Assembly (NCBI GenBank): GCA_027014155.1
Contig: JALWEG010000004.1
Span: 1-55,772 of the forward strand
Source: Aquificaceae bacterium
Lineage (GTDB): Bacteria; Aquificota; Aquificia; Aquificales; Aquificaceae
Reading direction: 5' to 3'
Length of the DNA: 55,772 nucleotides
Below the pieces are notes generated by a model. It made no database searches. It worked only from the letters and a program-made list of their open reading frames with translations, and was not told the origin of the DNA. Positions 9,012 to 18,600 of this stretch are shown in pieces. Numbering within the stretch: the first letter of the stretch is position 1; the number at the start of each line of letters is the position of its first letter. A program made the position numbers and the translations under genes.

Positions 9012-10131
9012 ATTCTCCCTCCTGAGGAGTCTCTCCTATGTAAATATTAAACCATTCAGCGCAGTTGTCGCATATGAATTTATACCTGCCGTGTTCCTTG
9101 CCGCAAGAGGAACATCTCCAAGGCCTGTAGAGCTCTTTTAGGTGCTCAAAAAGCTCCTTTGAGGTGTGGGAAGAGGCGAGCTCCACCATAAAACTCAAGG
9201 TTTTGGACACGTGCGGTTTCAGCTCCTGAGCCCTGTCAAACATACCCAGCCTAATATACAGCCTGCACAGAAGCTCTTTGCTTATGAGTTCCTTGCTCTC
9301 CTCTAAGGCCTCCACAACTTCGGGCTCAAGCCTTTTGGCCTGCATCAGCATATCAAACACTTGATTTCCAAAACCCTTCTCAACGGCCTCCTTTATTACC
9401 TTCTTCGTCTTCCTGCCTTCACCTTCACTCAAGAGAGACACCACTCTAAAGCAGTAATACTCTGCCGAGTCTTTATACTTTGGCTCTCTATCAAAGGTTT
9501 CGCTCCGGAGAAGGTGGTAAGACTCTAAGGCGGAAAGGACTCTCTCCTCCTCCTTTCTAAAGGCCTTCTCAACCTCCCTTATAACCTCCCTCTGAAGGCT
9601 CAGAGCCTTCTCAATCTCCCCTTGAAGAGCGTATAAATCCCGTAGCCTTTTCTTTGCCCTCAGATTGTTCCAGTTCTTGCCCAAGGCCTGTTCAAGAAGC
9701 TCGGTAGCTTTTTTGATATCTTTCCTTAGCAGACCTTCGGCTGTAAAGGTCTCGGCTATTCCTAAGGTGTAGCTTCTGTTCTGGAGCTTTTGCTCCTCTC
9801 CTTTTGCCATGAGAAGAAGCGGGTAGTAAACCTCATCTTTGGCCGATAGCTTTCTAAAGGCGGAGACCGCCTTGAGGTTGAATCCAGTCCACAGAGCCTT
9901 AAGAGCTTCCTCTATCTTGTATATCCTGTTTCCCAGATATGCGTTCTTTAAGGTATATACCAGGGTTGGAACGACTCCCCCGAGGATAACGCTTCCCAGT
10001 ATAACGCTGAACAGGGGAAGGCTCAGTGAGTAGTCTAAGAACTTTACGTTTACCGTCTCGGTATTGAAGTAGGAAAAGGCTATCAAGAGAGCGAGCACTA
10101 ACACAAAGAGCAGAAGCTTAAGCAGAAACAT
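8992..10131 (-). CDS. lapB: LapA-LapB fusion: LPS assembly/LpxC-control protein with TPRs and zinc ribbon
   Basis: The first 65 residues look like LapA (DUF1049): a membrane helix (LLKLLLFVLVLALLIAFSYF), the NTETVNVKFLDYSLSLPLF segment, then a second helix (FSVILGSVILGGVVPTLVY). The rest resembles LapB/YciM: helical TPR repeats (KALSLQREVIREV and others) and a C-terminal rubredoxin-like ribbon CSSCGKEHGRYKFICDNC (Cys near 340, 343, 354, 357). In E. coli, LapA and LapB are adjacent separate genes, and LapB tunes LPS synthesis through FtsH and LpxC. I use the ATG at 10131, which overlaps the rsfS stop as TGATG; the frame is open further upstream to an ATG at 10167. kdsA in this window shows that the organism makes LPS. 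Confidence 0.8.
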   Translation of the reverse strand: MFLLKLLLFVLVLALLIAFSYFNTETVNVKFLDYSLSLPLFSVILGSVILGGVVPTLVYTLKNAYLGNRIYKIEEALKALWTGFNLKAVSAFRKLSAKDEVYYPLLLMAKGEEQKLQNRSYTLGIAETFTAEGLLRKDIKKATELLEQALGKNWNNLRAKKRLRDLYALQGEIEKALSLQREVIREVEKAFRKEEERVLSALESYHLLRSETFDREPKYKDSAEYYCFRVVSLLSEGEGRKTKKVIKEAVEKGFGNQVFDMLMQAKRLEPEVVEALEESKELISKELLCRLYIRLGMFDRAQELKPHVSKTLSFMVELASSHTSKELFEHLKELYRPWRCSSCGKEHGRYKFICDNCAEWFNIYIGETPQEGEYDYRLR

Positions 10132-10460
10132 CAGACCTCTACCCTCCGAGCTTCGGCCCATATCCAATCAAGTCCGTAATGCTCCCTCCATTCCTTGGTG
10201 AGTATGTGAACTACCACATCAAGCAGGTCCACCAGTATCCAGTTCCCGAACTCCTTTCCTTCTACATGGTCTATTAGGTAACCTCTCTCCTCCAGCTTGT
10301 CCGTCAGGTAATCGGCGAGCGCCTTTGCGTGCGTAGTAGAGTTGGCGGTGGCTATTACGAAAAAGTCGGCTATGTTGGTCAGCGTTGAGACATCAAGGAG
10401 CACTATGTTTTGGGCCTTCTTCTCCTCTAAAAGTTCCTTTACCAATCTCAGCTTTTCCAT
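10131..10460 (-). CDS. rsfS: Ribosome silencing factor RsfS
   Basis: Binds ribosomal protein uL14 and blocks subunit joining when nutrients fall. The 109-residue protein shows the family core: NIVLLDVSTLTNIADFFVIATANSTTHAKALAD, then VEGKEFGNWILVDLLDVVVHILTKEWREHYGLDWIWAEA. That is the expected full length. It overlaps the bamD end by 13 bases and its stop shares a base with the next start, so translation along this run is probably coupled. Confidence 0.95.
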   Translation of the reverse strand: MEKLRLVKELLEEKKAQNIVLLDVSTLTNIADFFVIATANSTTHAKALADYLTDKLEERGYLIDHVEGKEFGNWILVDLLDVVVHILTKEWREHYGLDWIWAEARRVEV

Positions 10461-11362
10461 GACCTGTTCTTGATACGTAGAAGTTCTCTGTAGTAGCCTT
10501 CCTCTCCGTAAATGCTCCTATACCTTTCCATCAGCTCAAGAGCCTCCCTTCTGGCCTCCTCAACGAGGGTGTTCCACCTTCCTATTTCCTTCTCAAAGAA
10601 GCTTATCCGCCTCCTTATCGCCTCCCTCTCCTCTTCATTCTTTGCCTTCTTGAGCTTTTTCCTCAAATCTTCTATTATAGTCTCTATCCATTCCTTCTCT
10701 TTCTGAGCCTGCAGGTGAGAGAGCAGGAGAGACTTTATGTATCTGTAGCTCAGTTCCTCTTCTGAAATGTAGCCCGAGAAGTTAATCAAGACCTCTCTGT
10801 AGCGCCTTGCGGCCGAGTAGTAGTAGCCGTACTCCTCGTAGAACTTAGCCACGTTGTACTCATGTTTGGCTATCTTCGTGTAAGCAGCGTCTATCAGGTC
10901 TCTGACCATGGGAGCGTACTCGCTGTTGGGATACTTAGACAGAAAGTCCCTCGCCTTCTCTATGGCCTTAAAGGTGTAAGTCTGGTCTCTGTATTCGTCG
11001 GGAGCCACCTTGAGGTAGCTGTCTATCAGCATCCAGTAGGCTTCGTGGGTTTGAGGGAGGTTGGGATAGTAAAATACGAAGTCCTCAAGGTATATTATGG
11101 CGTTCACGTAATCCTTATCCAGGTAATAGCTCTTGCCTATCAGGTATCTGACCCTCTCTATCTGGTAGGGACTAAGGTGGTCTATGTACTTTAGAGCCTC
11201 CTTAAAGCTGTCTGCGGCATCGTCGTAATTCCTTTTTCTGAACTCTGCGAGACCCTCCGCGTAAAGCTCCTTGGCCTGTTTCCTCCTTTTTTCCTCGCTG
11301 GGCTTGGCACATCCTGCCAGAAGGATAGCTGCAATTACCAGCAGCAAGGTTAGCTTTCTCAT
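10448..11362 (-). CDS. bamD: Outer-membrane assembly lipoprotein BamD (YfiO)
   Basis: Lipoprotein component of the BAM complex that inserts beta-barrel proteins in the outer membrane. With the ATG at 11362 (joined to the rng stop as TAATG) the protein starts MRKLTLLLVIAAILLAGCAK, a clear lipoprotein signal with Cys 18 as the lipidated residue. Then come TPR-like repeats beginning AKELYAEGLAEFRKRNYDDAADSFKEAL and continuing YLIGKSYYLDKDYVNAIIYLEDFVFYYPN. A charged coiled-coil tail (LRKKLKKAKNEEEREAIRRR) extends beyond the usual core. The frame is also open upstream to 11425, but that would bury the signal peptide. Confidence 0.85.
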   Translation of the reverse strand: MRKLTLLLVIAAILLAGCAKPSEEKRRKQAKELYAEGLAEFRKRNYDDAADSFKEALKYIDHLSPYQIERVRYLIGKSYYLDKDYVNAIIYLEDFVFYYPNLPQTHEAYWMLIDSYLKVAPDEYRDQTYTFKAIEKARDFLSKYPNSEYAPMVRDLIDAAYTKIAKHEYNVAKFYEEYGYYYSAARRYREVLINFSGYISEEELSYRYIKSLLLSHLQAQKEKEWIETIIEDLRKKLKKAKNEEEREAIRRRISFFEKEIGRWNTLVEEARREALELMERYRSIYGEEGYYRELLRIKNRSWKS

Positions 11363-12759
11363 TACACGAAGGACATCTCGTAGTAATCCAAGGGAGCGTC
11401 GCATTCCTCTTTGAGGGTTATCCAACCGTCAAGGCTCCTGTTTTTTATAAACTCCTCCAGTTGTTCCTTCAATACCGGATTTATCCTCAACTCTACCTTT
11501 TTGCCTCTCAAATATTCTAACTCTTTTTCTATCTCATAAACCACGTATTCCGAACTCTTTATAAAGCTCCTGCCCCTGCAATAGGGACAGGCTACCGAGA
11601 GTTGCTTGGTTATGCTTTTACCCTCTCTCTTGCGTGCCATCTCCAGCAGACCTAAGCTGGTTATCCCGTATATCTTCACCCTTGAGGCCTCGTCCTCAAA
11701 GGCCTTCTTGAGCTTGTTTATAACTATATCTCTGTTTCTCTTGTTCTTCATGTCTATGAAGTCTATAACTATTATCCCCCCCAGGTCTCTAAGCTTTATC
11801 TGACGGGCTATCTCCTCAACCGCCTCCAGGTTGGTCTTCAGAGCGTTCTCCTCAAGGGACTCCCCCGAGCCGCTACCGCTGTTCACGTCTATAACGGTCA
11901 TTGCTTCCGTTTCTTCTATGACCAGGTATCCTCCGCCGTTCAGCCACACGTACTTATTGAAAACCCTGTTGAGGGCTTTATCTATCTCGTACCTCTTGAG
12001 GAAGACCTCTATTCCCTTAACGTAGCGCACTCTTGTCAGCATCTCGGGGTAAAAACCTTCCAAAAACTCCACCAGCCTCTTCCAAATCTGCACATCATCA
12101 ACTATGATTTCTCCTATCGCGTTCCAGTTGTCTATCAGAATTTCCAGGTATTGAGGCATGAACTCGTAAACCAGACCTACCTTCTTATCTGAGGCTTTAT
12201 TGAGCACCCCTTGCCAGATTTCCTGAAGCTTTTTAAGCTCTGCGATTATCTCCTCTCGCTGTGCCAGCAGAGCCGAGGTTCTAACTATCACTCCTCCGGA
12301 GCTTAAATAGGGCAAAAGCAGCCTCTCAAACTCTCCTCTAACAGATTTATCAAGCCTTCCGGAAAGGAGCACACCACGGGAGTTAGGTAGGTAAACTATG
12401 AACCTGCCGGGCAGGCTAACCTTACAGCTGACCTTGGCACCTTTGTCCCCCACCGGTTCCCTTTTTACCTGAACAAGCATGTACGAGCCTACGGTGGGCA
12501 CCTTGCACTCGCACTCCTCCTCCTCGTATCCGTTAACCCTCAATCCTTTGAAGGGCAGGTAAGCCTCCTTATCAAGACCTATATCTAAAAAGACCCCGTT
12601 TAATCCCTTGGCAAGCCTCCTGACCTTTCCCAAGAAGATGCTGTTGGATATACGGGGGGTATCCTTCCTCTCTACCCTTATCTTCTCCACCTGAAGTTCT
12701 TTAACCAAAAAGGACATAACGAGCTGGCTACTGGCCGACACTATGAGGCGGGCATCCAT
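11362..12759 (-). CDS. rng: Ribonuclease E/G family endoribonuclease (Rng)
   Basis: Single-strand-specific endoribonuclease for rRNA maturation and mRNA decay. The S1-like N-terminal domain is present (IFLGKVRRLAKGLNGVFLDIGLDKEAYLPF), followed by the DNase I-like catalytic region with VIDVNSGSG near residue 290 and IIVIDFIDM near 330, which supply the two metal-binding aspartates. The zinc link is CPYCRGRS. The length (about 465) fits RNase G rather than the long RNase E, with no degradosome tail. Candidate starts are TTG at 12768 and ATG at 12759; I chose the ATG. It is followed in coupled fashion by bamD. Confidence 0.9.
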   Translation of the reverse strand: MDARLIVSASSQLVMSFLVKELQVEKIRVERKDTPRISNSIFLGKVRRLAKGLNGVFLDIGLDKEAYLPFKGLRVNGYEEEECECKVPTVGSYMLVQVKREPVGDKGAKVSCKVSLPGRFIVYLPNSRGVLLSGRLDKSVRGEFERLLLPYLSSGGVIVRTSALLAQREEIIAELKKLQEIWQGVLNKASDKKVGLVYEFMPQYLEILIDNWNAIGEIIVDDVQIWKRLVEFLEGFYPEMLTRVRYVKGIEVFLKRYEIDKALNRVFNKYVWLNGGGYLVIEETEAMTVIDVNSGSGSGESLEENALKTNLEAVEEIARQIKLRDLGGIIVIDFIDMKNKRNRDIVINKLKKAFEDEASRVKIYGITSLGLLEMARKREGKSITKQLSVACPYCRGRSFIKSSEYVVYEIEKELEYLRGKKVELRINPVLKEQLEEFIKNRSLDGWITLKEECDAPLDYYEMSFV

Positions 12760-12782
12760 CAAATTCAATATTTTAGACCAAT

Positions 12783-15419
12783 TTAGTTAAAGCCACGCTC
12801 CAACAGATTCTCGTCCAACTCACAGCAATCTGGACACGGCTCACCGAAGAAGTATCCCTGTCCGAAACGAAAGCCCAGCCTCTTTATAAGCTCGTACTCC
12901 TCTTGGGTCTCTACCCATTCACCCAGAAGGGGAACCTTAAAGGCGTAGGATATTAACTTTATGCTTCTGAGGAATACCTTGTTGTTTTTATCCCTGTGCA
13001 TACCCTTTATGAAGTGGCCGTCCACCTTTATGAGGTCAACGCTACCTATAAGATACTTGAGGTAAAGCATAGAGGAAAACCCCGCACCGAAGTCGTCAAG
13101 AGCTATCTTGTAGCCCAAACCTTTAAGGTTTCTTATTATGCTCAGCGCTCTTTCCATATCGCTGAAGGCTTCCGATTCCGTTATCTCTATGTATATCTTT
13201 CCTCTCAGCTCTGGGGGAATCTCTTCAAGGATTCCCATTATCCTTTCCTTCTCCAATGAGTTGGGAGAAGCGTTTATAAAGAAGTTGCTTTCCTTCTCGC
13301 AGCCGAACAACTCTTTCGCTCTTGTGTATATTGCGGCATCTATCTCCTCAACGAGATTACTCTTTGCCGCCTTATAAACGAACTCGGAAGCGGAAACAAT
13401 CTCCCCGTTAGGTCTAATCATACGCGAGAGAACCTCGTAGCCGAAAATTCTGTTCTCCCTGAGGTCGTACACTGGCTGAAAGTAGGGCACCAGTCTGCCT
13501 TCCTTTATGCTCTTGACTAACTCCTTCTCCCTCTGGAAGGACTTTATGTAAATCTCCGAATACTCCCGCTTATCCACGACGGCGAACCTGTTTTTACCTT
13601 CACCCTTTGCCTTGTAGAGGGAAACGTCCGCTATGGATACCAGCTGCTCGGGGAATACGGTATCTTCGGGAAAGCCGGCTATACCTATGCTGACGGTTAT
13701 GTACAGGGAGGTGTCGTTTCCCACCCAGAAGGTTTCCTTTCTCACGTTCTCCAGTATCTTCCTGGCAACCTCCTTGGCTTGCTCTTTGCCGGTCTCCGGG
13801 AGCAGAACCGCAAACTCCTCACCTCCGTATCTGTACACCGTGTCCGACTCCCGGACCGACTTTTTCATTATCGCCGCCACCTTTTTGAGCACCAAATCGC
13901 CCGCCTGGTGTCCGTGGACATCGTTGACGGCCTTAAAGTCGTCTATATCTATGAGCAGGAGGCTCAGGGGACGGCTGTATCTCAGGGATATACTCCTATA
14001 CCTGCTCAGGTCGTTCTCAAAGGAGCGCCTGTTGGGCAAGCTCGTTAGCAGGTCAACGGTGGCTATATGTATCAGACTGAGCACATAGACGAGGTTCCTG
14101 AGAACTATCTTCACGTAGCTTATGTCGTCCTCCGACAGGTGTGAGTCCAGAAGCATACCCAAGACTATTCTGTGGGTATCCCCGGCATCAAACACGAAGA
14201 CGTCGGCGCACCCTTCCTTTAGGTTCCGCTTAATCACAGAGCCGTCGGCTACGCTCTTGGACGCCACCTCTTGGGTCAGTTCTGAGAGTGCAGAGCTGGG
14301 CACGTCCAGGCTGTAGCTTTGAACCCGGAAGCTTATCTTGTTGCTTTCCAGCTCTTTAACCAGAAATAGCGCGTGCTTGGCTTTGAAGGTTTCTCTGAGC
14401 GTTTTCAGAACGAAATCCACAAACTCGGGAAGCTCCTCGGGCTGGGTGATACCCTTCATCACTATCTTAAAAACCGCTCCCACCCTCTCTCTGTATTCCA
14501 TCTCCTTCTTAGACAGCCTTTCCAGAGTTCTGCCTATGTCTCCGAACTCGTCCTGGGCGGTTTTGAACTCCATAAAGTCCACGTTCCACTCTCCCTTCAA
14601 GAGCTTGTTGGATATGGTCTGCAGCCTCCTGACGGGATACATCAGGAGCTTTGAGAAGGCCAGATATCCCAAGCTGTAGGTTATCCATATCAGGAGAAAT
14701 AGACGTGCGTAAAGGGTAGCTCTCTCTATCAGGAAGGCTTGGACTATCCTTTCCTTGGGCACGTGGACGTATATCCTGGAACTCAAGTTAGGAGTCGGGG
14801 CGCTGGCCAATATATCCCCCTCCTTCAGCTTCGGCTCCTTACCGAAGTAAAATTCTGCTCCGTATCTGGCTATGGCTCCCAGCTTTTTAGAAAGTAAAAC
14901 CCTCAAGTCCGAGGCCTCATGGCAGAAGTAATAAATCTTATCCTCCGCTCTTATAAACATAACGACGGTAAAGTCGTTGGGGTCAACGTACACAAAGTAA
15001 GGGTCTGAGCTTTTAAGGCCCTTTACCGCTTCCTTTACCTTACTAAGAGGGTAGCTTCCCTCGTAGGAAGCTACCTTTCCTCCTTTGAGGTATCCCGCAC
15101 ACAGTACTGTGGAGCTTAGGGAGGTTATATCGCTGAGCTTTATCTTCCCCTCTTCCAGAAGGTTTAAGAGAAGAGAGTCTTTTCTGTAAATCTCCCTGAG
15201 CCGGCTGACTATAGCCTGTATCCTGAACTTGGCGGCCCTGTTGGCCGCCAGTTTTACGTTTCTCTCCACCTCTCCCATTGATATGTAAACGTCAATTAGA
15301 AAGGCGGCTATCAAGGAAACGGAGGCTATGGTTCCAAAAAGCAAAGTTACCTTTGCAGGGTAAGTTCTAACCTTCAGAACTTTTTCAACGAATTGGTTGA
15401 GTAAAGGGATTAAACTCAT
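12783..15419 (-). CDS. Membrane sensor with GGDEF and EAL domains (c-di-GMP synthesis/breakdown)
   Basis: Bifunctional-type c-di-GMP protein of about 878 residues. Two membrane helices (TLLFGTIASVSLIAAFLIDVYI and LFLLIWITYSLGYLAF) flank a periplasmic sensor region of about 200 residues. Then come a HAMP-like linker, a GAF-like region, a GGDEF domain with intact GGEEF near residue 533, and an EAL domain. The EAL signature reads EVL (YEVLSRM near 661). The other catalytic elements look present: NASPNS, EITES, DDFGAG, KVDGHF and GYFFGEP. Both activities are therefore possible. I prefer the ATG at 15419 (GAGGGGG upstream); the frame is open to 15542, but that adds a non-membrane extension. Its product could feed the PilZ protein at 47473-48948. 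Confidence 0.88.
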   Translation of the reverse strand: MSLIPLLNQFVEKVLKVRTYPAKVTLLFGTIASVSLIAAFLIDVYISMGEVERNVKLAANRAAKFRIQAIVSRLREIYRKDSLLLNLLEEGKIKLSDITSLSSTVLCAGYLKGGKVASYEGSYPLSKVKEAVKGLKSSDPYFVYVDPNDFTVVMFIRAEDKIYYFCHEASDLRVLLSKKLGAIARYGAEFYFGKEPKLKEGDILASAPTPNLSSRIYVHVPKERIVQAFLIERATLYARLFLLIWITYSLGYLAFSKLLMYPVRRLQTISNKLLKGEWNVDFMEFKTAQDEFGDIGRTLERLSKKEMEYRERVGAVFKIVMKGITQPEELPEFVDFVLKTLRETFKAKHALFLVKELESNKISFRVQSYSLDVPSSALSELTQEVASKSVADGSVIKRNLKEGCADVFVFDAGDTHRIVLGMLLDSHLSEDDISYVKIVLRNLVYVLSLIHIATVDLLTSLPNRRSFENDLSRYRSISLRYSRPLSLLLIDIDDFKAVNDVHGHQAGDLVLKKVAAIMKKSVRESDTVYRYGGEEFAVLLPETGKEQAKEVARKILENVRKETFWVGNDTSLYITVSIGIAGFPEDTVFPEQLVSIADVSLYKAKGEGKNRFAVVDKREYSEIYIKSFQREKELVKSIKEGRLVPYFQPVYDLRENRIFGYEVLSRMIRPNGEIVSASEFVYKAAKSNLVEEIDAAIYTRAKELFGCEKESNFFINASPNSLEKERIMGILEEIPPELRGKIYIEITESEAFSDMERALSIIRNLKGLGYKIALDDFGAGFSSMLYLKYLIGSVDLIKVDGHFIKGMHRDKNNKVFLRSIKLISYAFKVPLLGEWVETQEEYELIKRLGFRFGQGYFFGEPCPDCCELDENLLERGFN

Positions 15420-15462
15420 AACATAAACTTTGTCCCCCTCTATAACTTTGTTATATATCTTA

Positions 15463-15468
15463 ATTATA
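15463..15468 (-). promoter_or_regulatory. Possible -10 box for the GGDEF-EAL gene
   Basis: The minus strand reads TATAAT here, about 44 bases before the chosen ATG at 15419, in the AT-rich divergent region between this gene and valS. No convincing -35 is visible at 16-18 bases. This is a weak call. Confidence 0.3.
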
Positions 15469-15601
15469 CGTGAGAGAGTAAGCACGCTAAGTCGTAAACC
15501 GCAAACCGGGAGGCGGTGAGCCATACTACGCTTCAATAGCAAAGGCGTTTTGGTGTAAACTATTTAGGCTTCAAACTTAGACCTCTCCGGGCATATTAAC
15601 C

Positions 15602-18600
15602 ATGGAAGAAACGAAGGGATACGACCCAAAAGCCATAGAGGAGAAGTGGGCAAAGCTCTGGATAGAGAAGGAGATATACCACGTAGAGAAACCCGACGCT
15701 AAGCGTAAGTTCTCGGTGGTAATTCCGCCTCCCAACGTGACGGGTTCGCTCCACATGGGACACGCCCTAAACTCAACGCTGCAGGACATCATAGTTCGCT
15801 GGAAGCGCATGCTGGGCTACCATGTCGTGTGGGTTCCGGGCTTTGACCATGCGGGCATAGCCACCCAGTACGTGGTTGATAAACAGCTTCAGCAGGAGGG
15901 AAAGAGTAGGCTTGAGCTGGGCAGAGAAGAGTTCATAAAAAGGGTTTGGGAGTGGGTTCCCAAATCAAGGAACGCCATAAGGACCCAGCTTCAAAAGTTG
16001 GGCGTCAGCGTTGACTGGAAGAGGGAAAGGTTCACCTTGGACGAGGGATTCTCCCGTGCCGTAAGGAAGGCCTTTGCAGAGCTTTACGATAAAGGACTCA
16101 TATACAGGGACGAATACATAGTTAACTGGTGTCCCAAAGACCTTACGGCTCTCTCGGACCTTGAGGTGGAGCACGAAGAGGAACAGGGAAAGCTCTGGTA
16201 CATAAGGTATCCCCTTGAGGACGGCTCCGGATACATCACGGTGGCCACCACCCGACCTGAAACTATGCTGGGCGATACGGCGGTTGCGGTGCACCCACAG
16301 GACGAGAGGTACAGAGACCTGATAGGTAAAAGGCTGCGCCTGCCCTTGGTTAACTGGAGCAGGAAGAGCTTGGAGGGTGAAGAGGTAAGTAATTTCATAC
16401 CCATAGTGGCCGACGAGAGGGTAAAGCCGGAATTCGGAACGGGTGCCGTCAAGATAACCCCGGCCCACGACCACAACGACTTTGAGATAGGAAAGAGCCA
16501 CGGGCTTCCCTCCGTAGCGGTAATGGACCAGAGAGCCGTCATGAACGAGAATGCGGGGGATTACGAAGGGCTTGATAGATATGAGGCCAGAAGGGAGATA
16601 ATCAAGAGACTGAAAGAAGAGGGTCTCTTGGAGAAGGAAGAGGAACACCTGCACGCCGTAGGTAGATGCTACAGGTGTAAGACGGTTATAGAGCCTATGG
16701 TGTCCAAGCAGTGGTTCGTTAAGGTCTCGTCCCCCCAGATAAAGGAGGTCTCCATAAAGGCCGTTGAGGAGGGTTTTGAGAGGGTTGAAAAGAGAGAGCT
16801 TTACTTGCAACTGGCTTCGGTAGAGGGATTGCACATAAATATCCCCGTATATCCCCCGGAGGGCTCGGAGATAGTGGGTATGATAACTATTCCTTCGGGG
16901 ATAAAAATCTATGCGGGATACAGGGAGGGCTTTTTCTCTTACATATACTATCCCGAAGGTGAAGAGAGCTACGCGGAGCTGGCCAAAGGTTTGGCTCCCG
17001 TACTGGAAGATAAACACCCGCAACTGCAAAGCTTCATAGCCTTGGAAGGAAGCTTTACCCTGATAAGCAAGGGTGGAGAGAGGAGCTTTTCCGGTAAACA
17101 CCTGCTCGCTCTCACTCCCGAGGGAGTTTACCTCTATGGGTGGGACGGAGGTAGCTCCGTAGAGCTAAAAGACGTGCTGCTAAGGGGCTTTCCTAAACCC
17201 GAACCCGCCCAGAGGTCTATAAAAGTAAAGGTAAGCAGAGAGATTACCCAGGAGAAGAGGCTAAGCAAGGTTAAGTTTGTCCCGCGGCACTGGGAGAAGT
17301 TCTATTTGGACTGGATGCACAACCTACGGGACTGGTGTATATCCAGACAGATATGGTGGGGCCACAGGATTCCCGTTTGGTACTGCAGGGACTGTGCCGG
17401 TATAAACGTGTTTACCGACGAGGACTTTGAGAGGGTTCACGACAAGATAATCTTCAACCTAATAGCGGACAACAAGCTGTCTGAGGAGTTCACACCCGAA
17501 GAGGTGGAGGAGGTGCTCAAGTCTCCCAACTTCGTCCACCCTGAGATGAGCGTCTTAGAGTTCTATAAGAGGTTCGTCTTTCACGCCTACGACTCCATGG
17601 ACATAGATGCCAATTCCCTCAGGTTGCTATTTACCCAAGACGTGAACCCCATGGCGATGTTAACGCCCGGTGTATCTGCTACGGGCAGATACAGGTACAA
17701 CCCCGAAACCAAGAGGTGGAGATTCGTAATCAGGTGCAAGACCTGCGGCTCTGAGAACCTCTTCAGAGAAGAGGACGTTTTAGATACCTGGTTCTCCTCG
17801 GCGCTTTGGCTCTTCGGGGTCTTCGGCTGGCCTAAGGACACTCGGGACTTAAAGAACCTCTACCCCACTGACCTGCTAATTACCGGCTTTGACATAATCT
17901 TCTTCTGGGTGGCCCGCATGATAATGATGGGCACCTACTTTATGAAGGACATACCCTTCCACGACGTATATATCCACGCCTTGGTCAGAGACGAGCTGGG
18001 ACAAAAGATGTCCAAGACCAAGGGCAACGTCATAGACCCCTTGGACGTGATAGAGGAATACGGTGCGGACGCGCTCAGATTCACCCTCGCCATACTCACG
18101 GTTCAGGGCAGGGACATAAAGCTCTCCAAAAAGAGGTTTGAGGGCTATAAACACTTCGCTAACAAGATATGGAACGCGGCACGCTTCGTGCTTATGAACA
18201 CAGATAAAGAGTTCATCACGAGCCTACCATACATGGCGGAGCTTAGGCCGGAGGACAAATGGATAATCTCAAGGCTAAATGTTGTGGCATACGAGGTCGG
18301 CAAAGCTCTAACGGAGTATAACTTCTCCAAGGCCGCCCACGAGATATACGAGTTCTTCTGGTCCGACTTCTGTGATTGGTTCATAGAGTTCTCTAAGGAG
18401 AGGATATACAAGAAACCTCAGGCTACCGACGGCGAGGAGAGGGAGAAAGAGCTTGCCCGCATAAAGTCCGAGAAAATTACGGCACTCTATACCCTTAACC
18501 TCGTGCTTGAGAGGGCGCTGAGGCTCCTGCACCCCTTCATGCCGTTTATCACCGAGGAGCTTTGGCACAAGCTTCCCAATGCGGACGGAGAAAGTGTATC

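Noticed and set aside
15965-17101. A 378-codon open frame on the minus strand inside valS
   Set aside because: Its composition (many Y, L, G, R, V in repetitive order) is what antisense of a biased coding strand gives; it has no domain, no ribosome site, and the sense gene is unmistakable.
16795-17735. Inteins in ValRS
   Set aside because: No splice-junction pattern (Cys/Ser at the start, HN then Cys/Ser/Thr at the end), and the inserts are too short and lack intein blocks.
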